64,000 nucleotides of DNA from Litoribacter populi (lineage in GTDB: Bacteria > Bacteroidota > Bacteroidia > Cytophagales > Cyclobacteriaceae): NCBI RefSeq assembly GCF_007483685.1, contig NZ_VMKN01000001.1:2854442-2918441 (forward strand), written 5' to 3'. Position 1 is the stretch's first letter, and each line of letters begins with the position of its first letter. Positions 63,362-64,000 of this stretch are shown in pieces. The position numbers and the translations under genes are program-made. Below the pieces are notes generated by a model that was not told the origin of the DNA, ran no database searches, and worked only from the letters and a program-made list of their open reading frames with translations.

Positions 63362-64000
63362 ATGACTACAATCACAAAGGATAATATTATTGACAGCCTT
63401 CTATCTTCGGTTCAACCGAATGGTAACAGCGAGGCTGTGCAGATTATTCGTGACAATGGTTTTCCGACCAATAAGCACGAAGAATATAAATTTACAAATA
63501 TCACCAAACGGATCGAAAATAAGATCCAGGCCTTTCAGCAGGCAAAGCCTTTCTATCTAACCGAAGAGGATGTTACCAATGCCATCATCAAAAATTTGGA
63601 TGCAGACGTGTTGGTTTTCAACAACGGGCAATTCTCAAGCGAGCTTAGCCGTATTGGAGAAGGATATAGCGTGTCTACAATCGGTTCTGGGGAAAGTCCT
63701 TTTACTATAAAGGATCTTTATGGAGACAGTTATTTGGCATTGAACAATGCAAGTTTTGAAAATGGCATTTATATCCAAATTCCTAAAAACAAAGTACTCG
63801 ACAAACCTGTTTTAATACTCAATCTAGTAAAAGCTAATGAGGGCCAGCTTATTACTCCAAAAATCTGGATTGATTGTGCTGAAAATACTGAAGCTGTTTT
63901 TATCGACCAGGCGGTTAGCCAGGATGAAGAAACCTATTTCCTAAACGGAAGTGTGGAAATCAGAACGGCGGCAAATTCTCACATACATTATTATAGAGTA
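63362..64000 (+). CDS. sufD: Fe-S cluster assembly protein SufD (cut by the window end)
   Basis: The first 213 codons of an open frame running off the end without a stop. The protein starts MTTITKDNIIDSLLSSVQP and has the SufD N-terminal helical domain (NGFPTNKHEEYKFTNITKRI) and the start of the beta-helix core (LALNNASFENGIYIQIPKNKVLDKPVLI, PKIWIDCAENTEAVFID, NGSVEIRTAANSHIHYYR). It partners SufB and SufC in the cluster-assembly complex. It is third gene of the operon, 29 bp after sufC. Confidence 0.95.
   Translation, partial: MTTITKDNIIDSLLSSVQPNGNSEAVQIIRDNGFPTNKHEEYKFTNITKRIENKIQAFQQAKPFYLTEEDVTNAIIKNLDADVLVFNNGQFSSELSRIGEGYSVSTIGSGESPFTIKDLYGDSYLALNNASFENGIYIQIPKNKVLDKPVLILNLVKANEGQLITPKIWIDCAENTEAVFIDQAVSQDEETYFLNGSVEIRTAANSHIHYYRV

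Overview
The window is a stretch of a Bacteroidota chromosome, most likely order Cytophagales and close to the Cyclobacteriaceae (inference, no database search was run). The signs are the Bacteroidota promoter box TAnnTTTG ahead of several genes, protein families typical of the phylum (M56 peptidase with TonB domains, DUF2452, CvfB-like RNA-binding protein, deoxyhypusine-synthase-like protein, PD40-OmpA protein), and AT-rich intergenic DNA full of short dispersed repeats. I see no phage, insertion sequence, CRISPR array, rRNA or tRNA. There are 62 intact or partial protein genes, one decayed gene and one clear riboswitch.

Layout. 0-10.9 kb: a GerW/DUF2953 pair, envelope proteins, a MATE pump, a minus-strand cluster of small ligand-binding proteins next to a GlxA-type regulator, a PRC-barrel/anchored-protein pair and MarC. 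11-18 kb: a repeat-rich region with a J-domain-like protein, an unfamiliar Tat-type protein, a large zinc metalloprotease, a frameshifted isocitrate lyase pseudogene and a small membrane protein. 18.1-26.8 kb: core genes on the minus strand, thrS-infC-rpmI-rplT and parE-parC. 27-34 kb: small housekeeping genes, including a ROK kinase, CvfB, 3-hydroxyacyl-CoA dehydrogenase, a deoxynucleoside kinase and an Hpt protein. 34-38 kb: an S9 peptidase overlapping a gamma-glutamyltransferase. 38.3-43.3 kb: OmpA-like, deoxyhypusine-synthase-like, OmpH-like and histone-deacetylase-like genes. 43.4-51.6 kb: desaturase, BlaI plus M56 sensor peptidase, a SAF-domain oxidoreductase overlapping a glycosyltransferase, and a PagL-like lipid A deacylase.

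51.6-56 kb is the most coherent unit. A SAM-I riboswitch precedes metY, metX and hom, which overlap one another, so homoserine formation, its acetylation and sulfhydrylation are placed under S-adenosylmethionine control. A second large S9 peptidase, a MORN/TonB-like protein and an Lrp regulator follow. The window ends in the iron-sulfur assembly operon sufB-sufC-sufD, with sufD cut by the window edge.

No wholly new multi-gene system stands out. The items most worth a second look are structured non-coding DNA (9.9-10.2 kb, 59.0 kb, 60.07 kb, and the long met leader), the families of intergenic repeats, and some unusual proteins or pairings: the GerW/DUF2953 pair outside spore formers, the Tat-type protein at 12.2 kb, the SAF oxidoreductase/glycosyltransferase overlap, and deoxyhypusine-synthase-like and histone-deacetylase-like genes near each other.
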